DNA of 64,000 nucleotides from Paenisporosarcina sp050269735 (GCF_050269735.1 NZ_JBNNIX010000004.1:62001-126000), one strand, 5' to 3'; counted from the stretch's first letter, positions 34,141 to 42,738 are shown. Numbers and translations are program-made. Notes: generated by a model from the letters alone, not told the origin.

Positions 34141-34174
34141 AAAAAAGCGGCCGAAATTGAATTCGGTCGCTTCA
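34141..34174. terminator. Bidirectional terminator after the SNF2 gene
   Basis: AAAAAAGCGGCCGAA pairs with TTCGGTCGCTT. The minus strand has the longer T-run, and the plus side has only TTC. Confidence 0.7.
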
Positions 34175-34209
34175 ACGATTGACATTAATATTAAATCTTG
34201 ATATTTGAG

Positions 34210-34240
34210 CCTCCTGCAAACTTGACAGGGGGTTTTTATT
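34210..34240 (+). terminator. Second terminator before the convergent membrane-protein gene
   Basis: CCTCCTG pairs with CAGGGGG across a 9-base loop, followed by TTTTTATT. It is placed to end plus-strand transcription. Confidence 0.75.
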
Positions 34241-34626
34241 TATTTAGTGTTTTTTTTTACAAAGTAACTAACAACTTCCGTTACTAAAGCTAAAACAGCT
34301 CCAACTCCAACGATAAATAGGTAACCTATAATGCTGGTTAAATCTCCCCATCCAGGTGCAGTATTCCCTAACACTACATAAAACATATAAAGCATACCTA
34401 CTATCGTAGACACTGTATAGATGATAAAGAAAATCCGCTTACCCAAAAACCCACCAATACTCGGTATTAAAGCAGAGACTTTGGAAATGATCAGCAAACT
34501 AATTATCGAAGGATTCGAAAGTTCACTTCCAAACAGTACTCTGGTTGCAAGCAAACTGATAAATATAATTACTGTATAAAGAATAAAAATTCCAATCCAT
34601 TGAAACGATTTTTTGGGTGGTATCAT
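34240..34626 (-). CDS. Hypothetical membrane protein, 128 aa
   Basis: A small membrane protein with four hydrophobic segments: IGIFILYTVIIFISLLAT, SIISLLIISKVSALIP, IFFIIYTVSTIVGMLYMF and IIGYLFIVGVGAVLALVT. It ends in KKNTK, which points to a cytosolic C-terminus. GGGAGGA 5 bases before the ATG is a strong start. I do not recognise a family. It resembles the DUF-type four-helix proteins of Bacillales. Single gene, convergent with the SNF2 helicase. Confidence 0.72.
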   Translation of the reverse strand: MIPPKKSFQWIGIFILYTVIIFISLLATRVLFGSELSNPSIISLLIISKVSALIPSIGGFLGKRIFFIIYTVSTIVGMLYMFYVVLGNTAPGWGDLTSIIGYLFIVGVGAVLALVTEVVSYFVKKNTK

Positions 34627-34854
34627 GATTATCCTCCCTTTCAGTTCAAAATTAGACTTGTGCCTTTTATTAAATTTAATTTACTATATTCCCTATCATT
34701 TTAAATGTTCCTTTATTCTTTTGCCGTTTCTTCCTAATTAGAAAGCGTCGATTTTTATTAATCACACTTGAGAGGCATCATTTATACGGATTCTGCATCA
34801 TATATCATTTAGTGAGTACACGCAGAATGCGAATCAATGAGAGGGGTCTATGAG

Positions 34855-36045
34855 ATGGAAAGTCCGGAACAGAATCAAGGTATGTGCGTAAATGTGCCAC
34901 AACCGATCCGAAATGACGGTGCGGGAGGGTATGATACAGGTCCCCGGGATATTATGCGGGATCTTGAAAACCCTGACTTGTTAGTGCCACCTATAACGGA
35001 CGCTGGTTTGCTTCCTAACATGAAATTTTCGTTCTCAGATACTTCAATGACATTAAATCACGGGGGTTGGTCAAGGGAAATAACCGTCAGGGAATTGCCC
35101 ATTGCGACCACGCTGGCAGGGGTAGATATGAGCTTAACAGCCGGTGGTGTTCGGGAATTGCATTGGCATCAACAAGCGGAATGGTCTTATATGATATTAG
35201 GTAGGGCACGAATTACAGCAATCGACTCAGAGGGGCGAAATTTCATTGCCGACGTAGGTCCCGGCGACCTTTGGTACTTCCCCCCTGGTCTTCCGCATTC
35301 AATTCAAGGGTTAGAACACTGTGAATTTCTACTTGTCTTCGATGACGGCAACTTTTCAGACCTTAACACGTTATCCATCTCCGATTGGTTTGCACACACG
35401 CCGAACGATGTGTTGTCTGCCAATTTTGGTGTGCCAATCAGTACATTTGACCACATTCCTTCGGGGCAGGTCTATATATATCAAGACAAGGTCCCCGGTC
35501 CGTTGGAAAGCGAGAAGGTCCAGTCTCCTTATGGAACCATTCCTCAAAGCTTCAAGCATCAGTTGCTAGCACAAACACCAATTATTACCCCTGGTGGTAG
35601 CGTTCGAATCGTCGACTCATCAAATTTCCCTATATCTAAAAAAATTGCAGCTGCGCTTGTTGAGATTAAACCAGGTGCGATGAGAGAACTACATTGGCAC
35701 CCGAACAACGATGAGTGGCAGTATTACCTAACCGGACAGGGACGCATGACGGTGTTTGCTGGAAATGGGACAGCTCGTACTTTTGATTATCGAGCTGGTG
35801 ATGTAGGTTATGTCCCTTTTGCCACAGGGCACTATATTCAAAATACCGGTACGGAAACATTGTGGTTTTTGGAGATATTTAAGAGCGATCGATTTGTTGA
35901 TGTGTCGTTAAACCAATGGATGGCCCTTACCCCTCAACAACTGGTTAGTAGCAATTTGCATGTTGGACCAGAATTATTGAATGCGTTGCGCAAAGTGGAT
36001 TCGCCGGTCGTCAAATATCCGGGGTTTTCCTACTATCCTAAATAA
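34855..36045 (+). CDS. Oxalate decarboxylase family bicupin
   Basis: A 396-residue double-cupin enzyme of the OxdC/OxdD group that splits oxalate to formate and CO2 using two manganese ions. Cupin 1 has RELHWHQQAEWSYMILG and GDLWYFPPGLPHSIQG. Cupin 2 has RELHWHPNNDEWQYYLTG and GDVGYVPFATGHYIQNTG. Both give the His-x-His, Glu and His ligands. The N-terminal active-site lid, SENST in Bacillus subtilis OxdC, reads SDLNT here, so the catalytic Glu162 position is Asp followed by Leu. ATG 34855 has GAGAGGGG 8 bases upstream. No signal peptide. Decarboxylase is likely, but oxidase-like or altered activity cannot be ruled out. Confidence 0.9.
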   Translation: MESPEQNQGMCVNVPQPIRNDGAGGYDTGPRDIMRDLENPDLLVPPITDAGLLPNMKFSFSDTSMTLNHGGWSREITVRELPIATTLAGVDMSLTAGGVRELHWHQQAEWSYMILGRARITAIDSEGRNFIADVGPGDLWYFPPGLPHSIQGLEHCEFLLVFDDGNFSDLNTLSISDWFAHTPNDVLSANFGVPISTFDHIPSGQVYIYQDKVPGPLESEKVQSPYGTIPQSFKHQLLAQTPIITPGGSVRIVDSSNFPISKKIAAALVEIKPGAMRELHWHPNNDEWQYYLTGQGRMTVFAGNGTARTFDYRAGDVGYVPFATGHYIQNTGTETLWFLEIFKSDRFVDVSLNQWMALTPQQLVSSNLHVGPELLNALRKVDSPVVKYPGFSYYPK

Positions 36046-36132
36046 CCTTTTTTACGTACACAAGAATCCAGCAACTAAGTTAGTGGCTGGATTCTTTTTG
36101 AAATTGACAATGGAAAATTTATCAAATATAAT

Positions 36133-36155
36133 TTAATTGAACAGTGGTTAATTAG
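36133..36155. promoter_or_regulatory. TetR operator overlapping the regulator's own ribosome binding site
   Basis: TTAATTGAAC, three bases, then GGTTAATTAG. This is an inverted repeat of the TTAATTAACC type and almost the same as the one at 36748-36770. It ends 9 bases before the TetR start codon, so binding would block the gene itself. Confidence 0.7.
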
Positions 36156-36164
36156 GAGGAAATT

Positions 36165-36734
36165 ATGTCACCAAGAAAATCTGTGCTTCAGGAATTAACA
36201 AGAGAAATGATTATGGAAGCTGCGAGAAACCTTTTTGTGAAGAAGGGGTATCAGCATGTATCCATGAGACAAATAGCAAAAGAATTAGGGTATAGTCATG
36301 GGGCACTTTATTATCATTTTGAAAATAAAGCCGAGTTGTTTTACGCATTAGTGCAAGAACATTTCTTCATGTTGGATCAAATACAAATGGATGTAATGAA
36401 AAAAGAGATCGGCAACGAAGATAAACTAAAGGAAATTCTTTTGGGGTTTATTGAGTTTGGTCTTACACATCAAAGTCATTATGAAATCATGTTTTTAATT
36501 AAAGATGAGCAAGTCCGAAATTTTATCAATCAAGGACCTTCCAAGAGCTACGAATTGTTTGCACAAAACGTATCCTCATTATGTGGCGATAAAGTATCAC
36601 TCCAGGAGATATACAGTATCTTCTTGTCTTTACATGGTTTTGTCACGCATTATTGCAGGCATGTTCATACATTTGAGGATGTTAGGGAAATGGCAATTGT
36701 TCACGTAAAATTTTTGATGAAAGCCATTGCCTAA
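36165..36734 (+). CDS. TetR family transcriptional regulator
   Basis: A 189-residue repressor. Residues 9-60 are the DNA-binding domain: REMIMEAARNLFVKKGYQHV, then SMRQIAKELGYSHGALYYHF with the recognition helix and 'F.NKAELF'. The remaining helices form the ligand pocket with aromatic and His residues (SHYEIMFLIKDEQV, FLSLHGFVTHYCRHVH). AGGAGGA lies 5 bases before the ATG. Two matching palindromes, one over its own start and one before the next gene, are its likely operators. The ligand is unknown. The partner NAD(P)-binding gene follows after 50 bases. Confidence 0.92.
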   Translation: MSPRKSVLQELTREMIMEAARNLFVKKGYQHVSMRQIAKELGYSHGALYYHFENKAELFYALVQEHFFMLDQIQMDVMKKEIGNEDKLKEILLGFIEFGLTHQSHYEIMFLIKDEQVRNFINQGPSKSYELFAQNVSSLCGDKVSLQEIYSIFLSLHGFVTHYCRHVHTFEDVREMAIVHVKFLMKAIA

Positions 36735-36747
36735 TTTTTTTTTGATA

Positions 36748-36770
36748 TTAATTTACCGGTGGTTAATTAA
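36748..36770. promoter_or_regulatory. TetR operator upstream of the epimerase gene
   Basis: TTAATTTACC, GGT, GGTTAATTAA. Nine of ten bases of the two half-sites pair. The site lies 15 bases before the epimerase start codon and matches the operator at 36133-36155. Confidence 0.75.
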
Positions 36771-36784
36771 CGAGGGGGATCGGG

Positions 36785-37720
36785 ATGATGAAAGTGTTAG
36801 TATTGGGCGCTTCCGGTGGAATGGGTTATTCAATTGTAAAAGAATTGCTAAGTAGAGGGATTATGGTGACCGCATTTGCACGCAATCGGGAAAAGTTAGA
36901 AAAGCTTTTTGGGAACGATGAAAATGTCACGATCTTTGTTGGAGATGTATTTCGTTTAGATGATTTGGATAAGGCGGCTCAGGGCGTGGACATTATTTAT
37001 CAATCCGCCAATATTCCATATATCGAATGGAAAGAACGGCTTCCTCTGTTGATGTCCAATATCCTTCAAACTGCAGAAAAACATGCTGCAAAGCTGGCCG
37101 TAGTGGATAATGTTTATGCTTATGGACGTAGTGGTGGTGCGCTAGTAAGTGAAACGACGATCAAAAATCCACATACGAAAAAAGGAAACATACGATTGCA
37201 AGTTGAAACACTAGTCAAGGAATCTAGTGTTTCGGCATTCATTGCCCATTTTCCTGACTTCTACGGTCCCAATGCGGAAAATACGATATTACATTACACA
37301 TTGGTCAATGTGGTGAAAGATAAAAAATCGAGCTATGTCGGAGATCAACGGATTGCCAGGGAATTTATTTACACGCCAGACGGTGCAAAGGCCATCGTCA
37401 GTCTATCCCTACTTAATGAGACATATGGTCAAAATTGGAACATTCCGGGGCATAGTGTCATTTCTGGTGAAGAAATGGTCAAGACGATCAGAGAAATCAC
37501 GGGCTATCAAAAGAGTGTGTCCACGATATCAAAGAATATGATTCGCTTTTTGGGGATGTTTAATCGCCAGATGCGTGAAGTGGTTGAAATGTTCTATTTA
37601 AATGAAGAACCAGTTGTACTAAATGGTGAAAAAGTTGAAAAGCTGATTGGAAAAGTCTCGAATACTTCATATGAAGAAGGCTTGAAACAGACCATAGTAT
37701 ATATGAGACATAATCAATAG
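36785..37720 (+). CDS. NAD(P)-dependent epimerase/dehydratase (SDR-e type)
   Basis: A 311-residue atypical short-chain dehydrogenase. The N-terminal Rossmann motif is VLVLGASGGMGYSIVKELL (GxxGxxG), followed by VTAFARNREKLEKLF for NADP preference and VGDVFRLDDL. The substrate half has VDNVYAYG (Tyr-x3-Lys region is replaced), FPDFYGPNAENTILH and FIYTPDGAKAIV. Such proteins reduce or epimerise sugars or small aldehydes, and the substrate is unknown here. GAGGGGG lies 8 bases before ATG 36785; ATG 36788 is an alternative. It is the likely target of the TetR regulator. Confidence 0.88.
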   Translation: MMKVLVLGASGGMGYSIVKELLSRGIMVTAFARNREKLEKLFGNDENVTIFVGDVFRLDDLDKAAQGVDIIYQSANIPYIEWKERLPLLMSNILQTAEKHAAKLAVVDNVYAYGRSGGALVSETTIKNPHTKKGNIRLQVETLVKESSVSAFIAHFPDFYGPNAENTILHYTLVNVVKDKKSSYVGDQRIAREFIYTPDGAKAIVSLSLLNETYGQNWNIPGHSVISGEEMVKTIREITGYQKSVSTISKNMIRFLGMFNRQMREVVEMFYLNEEPVVLNGEKVEKLIGKVSNTSYEEGLKQTIVYMRHNQ

Positions 37721-37824
37721 AAACTGATTCCAAGTCCGTTATTAGCAAGCACTTCATTTCTTTTATTAAACCATTTTCATGATACGATAGGGGGAGATAA
37801 AACGATGAAGTGGGGGAAGATTCA

Positions 37825-38439
37825 ATGTTTCTAGAAAAGATTAAAAATGGGTTGAATCATAATCAACCTCTATTTATTGGAGAAGAGACAGCGATGCGAT
37901 CGGCAGTTCTCATTCCACTAGTTGAAGTGGATGGAGAATGGCATGTTCTTTTTGAAGTGCGTTCACTGACGATGAGAAAGCAACCAGGGGATATCAGTTT
38001 TCCAGGTGGCCGAATCGATCCGACTGATGCATCACCAATGGATGCGGCAGTTCGTGAAACCCATGAAGAGTTGGGCATTGAACCTTCAGCAATCCACGTG
38101 CTGGGTCAGATGAGCGTGTTTATTCCTTCGTCTTCACTAGTGGTCTACCCATTCGTTGCGACGATTGATAATCATCATATACATGCCCTTAATAAAGATG
38201 AAGTGGAAGAAATCTTCACAATCCCAGTCAAATGGCTGTTGGAGCACAAGCCATACGTGCATATGGTTCCCGTTCAACCAATGCCACAAAACGATTTCCC
38301 ATACGACAAAATAGCCAACGGTAATCAGTACCAATGGAGATCACGGATGATGGAGGAATGGTTTTATGATTACGAGCAATACACGATTTGGGGTTTGACT
38401 GCGCGGATTTTGAAACACTTTATTGAAACGATTAGGTAG
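37825..38439 (+). CDS. CoA-diphosphatase-like Nudix hydrolase
   Basis: A 204-residue Nudix protein of the CoA pyrophosphatase (YeaB/NudL) group. The typical lead-in RKQPGDISFPGGRIDPTDAS is seen, followed by the box ending AAVRETHEELGIE. The position usually Glu in GX5E is Asp in this subgroup's ID(P/A)TD form. It hydrolyses CoA or acyl-CoA to phosphopantetheine and 3',5'-ADP in homologues. ATG 37825 has TGGGGGAAG upstream. A strong terminator follows. Cytosolic, single gene. Confidence 0.9.
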   Translation: MFLEKIKNGLNHNQPLFIGEETAMRSAVLIPLVEVDGEWHVLFEVRSLTMRKQPGDISFPGGRIDPTDASPMDAAVRETHEELGIEPSAIHVLGQMSVFIPSSSLVVYPFVATIDNHHIHALNKDEVEEIFTIPVKWLLEHKPYVHMVPVQPMPQNDFPYDKIANGNQYQWRSRMMEEWFYDYEQYTIWGLTARILKHFIETIR

Positions 38440-38452
38440 AAGAATAGGAAGT

Positions 38453-38486
38453 AAACGAGCGATGATCAATTCATCGCTCGTTTCTT
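38453..38486. terminator. Bidirectional terminator
   Basis: AAACGAGCGATGA pairs with TCATCGCTCGTTT around a 5-base loop, followed by CTTTCC. It lies between convergent genes. Confidence 0.9.
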
Positions 38487-38507
38487 TCCTGCTGAGTAGG
38501 AGGTAGC

Positions 38508-39002
38508 TTAGTAAGCTCCCTTGGAATAAGTAACTTCATAGCTATGGCTATACACTTCAAAGATGATGCCGAAAGGATCTTCGACGTAACACATTCTATA
38601 CGGTTTTTCGTTCGGGTAATATTCGCGGATTGGCATTCGCTGTTTGCCACCGGCTTCCACAATTTTGTTCACCATGCCTTCGATATCTGGATCCTGGATA
38701 CTGAAGTGGAAGACGCCACTCTTCCAGTATTCAAAGTTATTTTCAGGTTTTTCACTATTGGCAAACTCAAATAATTCGATGCCGATACCGTCAGATGTGA
38801 CCATGTGAGCAATCTTGAATGTTTTCCAGCCTTCTCCGAATACGTCGATGCACATTTGGCCGATTGCTGTTTCTCTTTCTTCCACAACCTCCGATGGTTC
38901 CATAACGATATACCAACCCATGACCTCGTGATAAAATGTAACGGCTGCTTCCAAATTGGGTACAGATAATCCAATGTGTGAAAATGCGCGTGGATAAGTC
39001 AT
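38508..39002 (-). CDS. VOC family (glyoxalase-like) protein
   Basis: A 164-residue VOC protein. The first module starts RAFSHIGLSVPNLEAAVTFY with the first His ligand. The middle has IGIELFEFANSE (Glu ligand). The second half has GVFHFSIQDPDIEGMVNKIV (His) and MCYVEDPFGIIFEVYSHSYE (Glu). Four metal ligands are therefore present. AGGAGAG lies 9 bases before the ATG at 39002. It is divergent from an HxlR regulator, which probably controls it. Substrate may be a reactive aldehyde or a quinone, but that is an inference. Confidence 0.88.
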   Translation of the reverse strand: MTYPRAFSHIGLSVPNLEAAVTFYHEVMGWYIVMEPSEVVEERETAIGQMCIDVFGEGWKTFKIAHMVTSDGIGIELFEFANSEKPENNFEYWKSGVFHFSIQDPDIEGMVNKIVEAGGKQRMPIREYYPNEKPYRMCYVEDPFGIIFEVYSHSYEVTYSKGAY

Positions 39003-39079
39003 TTTTAATTCTCTCCTATCAGTTAATATAATTGTTTTCTTTACGATGCTAGTATACGAAGTGCTTATTAATTTCACAA

Positions 39080-39101
39080 TACGGCACTATTTTGTGCGTT
39101 A
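39080..39101. promoter_or_regulatory. Possible HxlR operator between divergent genes
   Basis: TACGGCAC and GTGCGTTA face each other across six bases with 6 of 8 pairs matching. It lies midway between the VOC gene and the HxlR gene, where a shared operator would be expected. Confidence 0.35.
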
Positions 39102-39139
39102 GGCACGAAAACCATACGAATGAATAAAGGGAGGACGAC

Positions 39140-39481
39140 ATGAGCAAAGTCAAAAAGGAGTACGATTGCGCGTTGGTACTGACAATCGATTTAATCGGGG
39201 GCAAATGGAAGCTCATTATTCTGTGGTATTTAATCAGTGGGGCGAAGCGTTTTGGCGAATTGAAAAAATCAATCCCGAGCATCACGCAAAAAATGCTCAC
39301 TGAGCAGTTAAGGGAGCTTGAAGAACGAGCGATTATCTCGAGAAAAGTCTACGCCACGGTTCCCCCGAAAGTAGAATATTCAATGACTGACTTCGGCACC
39401 AGTCTGATTCCATTAATCAATGGTCTCTGTACGTGGACGGAAGAATATGCGAAAGAAAATGAGATAACACTACATGAATAG
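39140..39481 (+). CDS. HxlR family transcriptional regulator
   Basis: A 113-residue winged-helix regulator of the HxlR (MarR-like) family. It has the N-terminal redox-type cysteine CALVLTIDLIGGKWKLIILW, then RFGELKKSIPSITQKMLTEQ with LRELEERAIISRK, and the wing VPPKVEYSMTDFGTSL. Homologues respond to aldehydes, quinones or disulfide stress through Cys-10-like residues. GGGAGGA sits 6 bases before the ATG. It is divergent from the VOC gene at 38508-39002, the obvious regulatory target. Confidence 0.93.
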   Translation: MSKVKKEYDCALVLTIDLIGGKWKLIILWYLISGAKRFGELKKSIPSITQKMLTEQLRELEERAIISRKVYATVPPKVEYSMTDFGTSLIPLINGLCTWTEEYAKENEITLHE

Positions 39482-39486
39482 AAAGT

Positions 39487-39519
39487 GCCAAGTTGGATGA
39501 TGCCCAACTTGGCTTTTTT
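39487..39519 (+). terminator. Rho-independent terminator after the HxlR gene
   Basis: GCCAAGTTGG pairs with CCAACTTGGC across a 7-base loop and is followed by TTTTTT. Confidence 0.93.
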
Positions 39520-39818
39520 GCTTCCTGTTGTATTATTAGGCACCTTCAAAGGTGGTACTGAATGTAGATATGGGTGGCACTTTAATGCCCAAAACGCACA
39601 GGTACCGAAAGGGGAAAAGGTGCCACCCAATTTGATGCGCAGAGCAGGGAATAAGACACTCCCATCTCCTACTAAGTTATTAACATGTTTTTAAAATATA
39701 AGATTTTGAAGGGTTAAATTAACAAAAAATTAAAAACAAAGAATCATGTGAATAATCATTCCTTGCAGGTAAGATTAACTTGTTTGAAAAAACAAATATT
39801 TTTTAAAAGGGAGAACTG
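39520..39818. other. Gene-free stretch with palindromic elements
   Basis: No credible gene. CACCTT/AAAGGTG at about 39541-39554 forms a tight hairpin. GGGTGGCACTTT (39572-39583) pairs with AAAGGTGCCACCC (39616-39628) across a 32-base centre. The sequence resembles a dispersed GGTGGCAC-type palindromic repeat. The remainder is the promoter region of the secreted PLD protein gene with a GGGAG ribosome binding site. Confidence 0.5.
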
Positions 39819-41786
39819 ATGAAAAAAATCGTTAGAATCATCGCATCTGTAGGTTTAATGTTAGCTTTACTAATCCCAACGGTATCACCGGTAAAGGTTG
39901 CTCAGGCTGCTGCGACCGGGGAAATTGTCATTAATGAAATCGCATGGATGGGAACAACCGTAGATTATAATGATGAATGGATCGAGCTTTACAATAATTC
40001 AAGTGCTTCCATATCTTTAAATGGATGGACATTGACTACTGCCGATGGAACTCCGAATATTGCTTTAACAGGAACCATTCCTGCAAACGGCTACTTTATT
40101 CTTGAAAGAACAGATGATGCAACGATTTCTGAAGTCTCTGCTAACCAGATTTATAGTGGGGGCATGGGTAATGCTGGTGAGAATTTTATATTAAAAGATG
40201 CTAGCGGAGCTGTTATTGATCAAGTTAACGCTTGGCATAGTGGTGACAATACAGCAAAAGCGACGATGGAAAGAATTGATCCATTGGCGGCAGGTACAGA
40301 TGGTACCAATTGGCGTACATCAACAGACACATACGTAGAAGGAATAGGGACTCCTGGAAAAGTTAATTCCAAAGAAATTCAAAATGGAGCCTGCACTGAT
40401 ACAGCTGAACATTTAAACCAGGTTTCTAATGCTGCTGATGCCATTAATGTTTACTTTAATAAATGTGCACTTAATCAATATGATTCAACTAATAATGAAG
40501 CCAATTACAATGTGAATCTTGAAAACCGATTGATTGAGCGAATTAACGGAGCGCAAACGAGTATTGATTTTGCCACGTATGAAATCAATCTTCCGAAAGT
40601 AGTGGATGCACTACTATTGAAAGCGTCTCAAGGCGTTGATGTTCGAGTAATTGCAGATTCAAAAGATGCGACAGACCCAAGTTATATTGAACGTTTTGAA
40701 GAAATGAGACTTTATATAGAAGAAATGGTCAGAGGAAAAGACATGGTAATCGGAACAACAGATGATATAACCGTTCTTTCAGACTCAGCTATGTTAGCTG
40801 TTGAAGATTCAACAAAACGCGGCAGTCATGGATTACCTTCGTCACCAAACGACTTTCCTCAAAAGACCATTATGGTGGGAAATACTGAAATGACAGGGTA
40901 TTTATTTGTAGAGGCGGAACAGGATACGGATGGTAGCTATTACTCACCCTCAACACAAATGCACAATAAATTTGCTATTATTGATGATAAATGGGTATTT
41001 ACTGGAAGTTGGAATTTCACCGTTACAGGTCTTTACGGGTCTGATGAGAACATGGCCAAGGGTGTTCTTGATGGCAACCAGAATCATGTTGTAGAAGTTA
41101 ATTCACCTGAAATGGCTCGTATTTATGAAACAGAGTTTAATGAAATGTGGGGGTCAAGCACATTGATTCCAAATCTTCAAATCTCTAACTTCAGCTCACG
41201 TAAAAGTGATAATACTGCCCATCAAGTTACAGTTGGCGGTAAAAAAATCGAAGTGTATTTCTCACCTGGTGATAATGCAGTTGCTAGAATGGTCGATCTG
41301 ATTAAAACAGAAGCTGATTATAAAACCTATTTCACCATATTTGCTTGGAGTAGTCAGGAACTTGTAGATGAGTTGAAGAATAAGTGGGAAGGGTCTTATG
41401 AAGACCAACAAGGAACGCTTACCGGGTTCGATGTAAAAGGTGTGTTTGACAGTAGCTTCTGGACGCAATGGTGGTCAGCAAGTATTGAAATGACTGGCCA
41501 AACCGTGACGGGAAGTGTCAACAATCCAAATACACGTTGGGCAAATCCGGCACCGGTTTACAAAGATGCTGAATCTCGCAAACTGCACAGCAAAACGATG
41601 ATTGTTGATGCCGATACGAATAGCGATCCAACGGTCATTGTGGGTTCTACAAATTGGAGTACCAACGGCGAAGACATCAATGATGAGAATTTACTTATCA
41701 TTCATGATCAAGCAATTACGAATCAATTCTTGCAGGAGTTCAATGCACGTTATTCACTGGCGGGCGGTACGATTAACAATCCTTAA
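39819..41786 (+). CDS. Secreted lamin-tail plus phospholipase D-like protein
   Basis: A 655-residue exported protein. The signal peptide (MKKIVRIIASVGLMLALLIP, cut near AQAA) is followed by a lamin-tail (LTD) domain with GEIVINEIAWMGTTVDYNDE, WIELYNNSSASISLNGWTL and YFILERTDD. The C-terminal two-thirds is a PLD-like domain with two HKD motifs: MHNKFAIIDDKWVFTGSWN and LHSKTMIVDADTNS ending VIVGSTNWS. Together these suggest an extracellular nuclease or phosphodiesterase that uses extracellular DNA or lipids. The LTD may bind DNA or the wall. GGGAG precedes the ATG. Similar secreted LTD-PLD proteins exist in Bacillales. The substrate is inferred. Confidence 0.87.
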   Translation: MKKIVRIIASVGLMLALLIPTVSPVKVAQAAATGEIVINEIAWMGTTVDYNDEWIELYNNSSASISLNGWTLTTADGTPNIALTGTIPANGYFILERTDDATISEVSANQIYSGGMGNAGENFILKDASGAVIDQVNAWHSGDNTAKATMERIDPLAAGTDGTNWRTSTDTYVEGIGTPGKVNSKEIQNGACTDTAEHLNQVSNAADAINVYFNKCALNQYDSTNNEANYNVNLENRLIERINGAQTSIDFATYEINLPKVVDALLLKASQGVDVRVIADSKDATDPSYIERFEEMRLYIEEMVRGKDMVIGTTDDITVLSDSAMLAVEDSTKRGSHGLPSSPNDFPQKTIMVGNTEMTGYLFVEAEQDTDGSYYSPSTQMHNKFAIIDDKWVFTGSWNFTVTGLYGSDENMAKGVLDGNQNHVVEVNSPEMARIYETEFNEMWGSSTLIPNLQISNFSSRKSDNTAHQVTVGGKKIEVYFSPGDNAVARMVDLIKTEADYKTYFTIFAWSSQELVDELKNKWEGSYEDQQGTLTGFDVKGVFDSSFWTQWWSASIEMTGQTVTGSVNNPNTRWANPAPVYKDAESRKLHSKTMIVDADTNSDPTVIVGSTNWSTNGEDINDENLLIIHDQAITNQFLQEFNARYSLAGGTINNP

Positions 41787-41820
41787 AACCAGTAACTTCG
41801 AAAATAAATAGGAAATACAA

Positions 41821-41853
41821 AAGTAGCCGAGGTTGTATCATCGGCTACTTTTT
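41821..41853 (+). terminator. Rho-independent terminator after the PLD gene
   Basis: AGTAGCCGA pairs with TCGGCTACT across an 11-base loop and is followed by TTTTTAT. Confidence 0.9.
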
Positions 41854-41955
41854 ATGTATAAATTATTAGGTTTTTACTGTCGTGGAATGCAGGTATTTTA
41901 ATGCAATTTATTGAAAGTAGAAAATAGAATTGATTTTTATTAGGAGAGTAAGAAC

Positions 41956-42738
41956 ATGATTGTACAAGATATTTTTCAATTGGATTTTGCCTATTTAGAA
42001 ACTTTTTCAAAACGTACCGATACCACTTGGGGGACGTTATTTTGTAATGAACATCAACCATCTTATTATGATGCCAACCATGCCCAAGTCAGCGAGACAT
42101 GTGATAATCCGCAAGCGATCATTGATGAAGTGATTGCCTTTTATGAGTCACGTCAACTAGTTCCTAGATTCTATCTGTATAATCTGGACTCGCTACAAAA
42201 TCTAATTGCTTCATTAAAAGAAAATCATTTTGGCTATGAAGAATTAATTAGCCCTGTTCAGCTTTGGGACAAAAAGATAATAGAATTAGAGCACAATGAT
42301 GATGTCACAATAGAAATTGTCACCGAAGAGAATTATGAGGATACCTTGTTTATTGATTGCAGCATTAAAGAATTTGGTGGCAAAGAAGTAAGGGAAAAAG
42401 CATTTGAAGAAGAATTTAATCATCCAAGCTTTGTTCACTATTTACTCCGCTACAAGGGGGTAGCTTGTGCCACTGCCTGTCTATTCATTAATGAGAAGCA
42501 AGCAAGATTGGAAAGCGTCGCGACATTAGAAGGATATAGAGGAAGAGGTTTGATAGGAGAACTTATTCGACATATTCAAAAAGAAGCGGTCAAACAAGAA
42601 ATTGAAAATCTTTGGGTGTTTCCAATCGATGAAAAAATAGAAAAAGTATATCAAAAGTATGGATTTCAGTCAGTGGAGAAACGGATAACAGGACACGCAT
42701 ATTTACGTGGGAAAAGCATTACGGAGATTCGAGGGTAG
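41956..42738 (+). CDS. GNAT family acetyltransferase with N-terminal extension
   Basis: A 260-residue protein. The C-terminal 130 residues are GNAT: DVTIEIVTEENYEDTLFIDC, ARLESVATLEGYRGRGLIGE (acetyl-CoA loop RGRGL.GE), then VYQKYGFQSVEKRITG. The N-terminal half (TDTTWGTLFCNEHQPSYYDA, FYLYNLDSLQNLI) resembles a second GNAT-like domain, as in tandem GNAT proteins. AGGAGAG lies 6 bases before the ATG. The acceptor substrate is unknown. Confidence 0.85.
   Translation: MIVQDIFQLDFAYLETFSKRTDTTWGTLFCNEHQPSYYDANHAQVSETCDNPQAIIDEVIAFYESRQLVPRFYLYNLDSLQNLIASLKENHFGYEELISPVQLWDKKIIELEHNDDVTIEIVTEENYEDTLFIDCSIKEFGGKEVREKAFEEEFNHPSFVHYLLRYKGVACATACLFINEKQARLESVATLEGYRGRGLIGELIRHIQKEAVKQEIENLWVFPIDEKIEKVYQKYGFQSVEKRITGHAYLRGKSITEIRG

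Noticed and set aside
39485..39694. 69-codon ORF after the HxlR gene
   Set aside because: It starts inside the terminator stem and reads through palindromes; no ribosome binding site.
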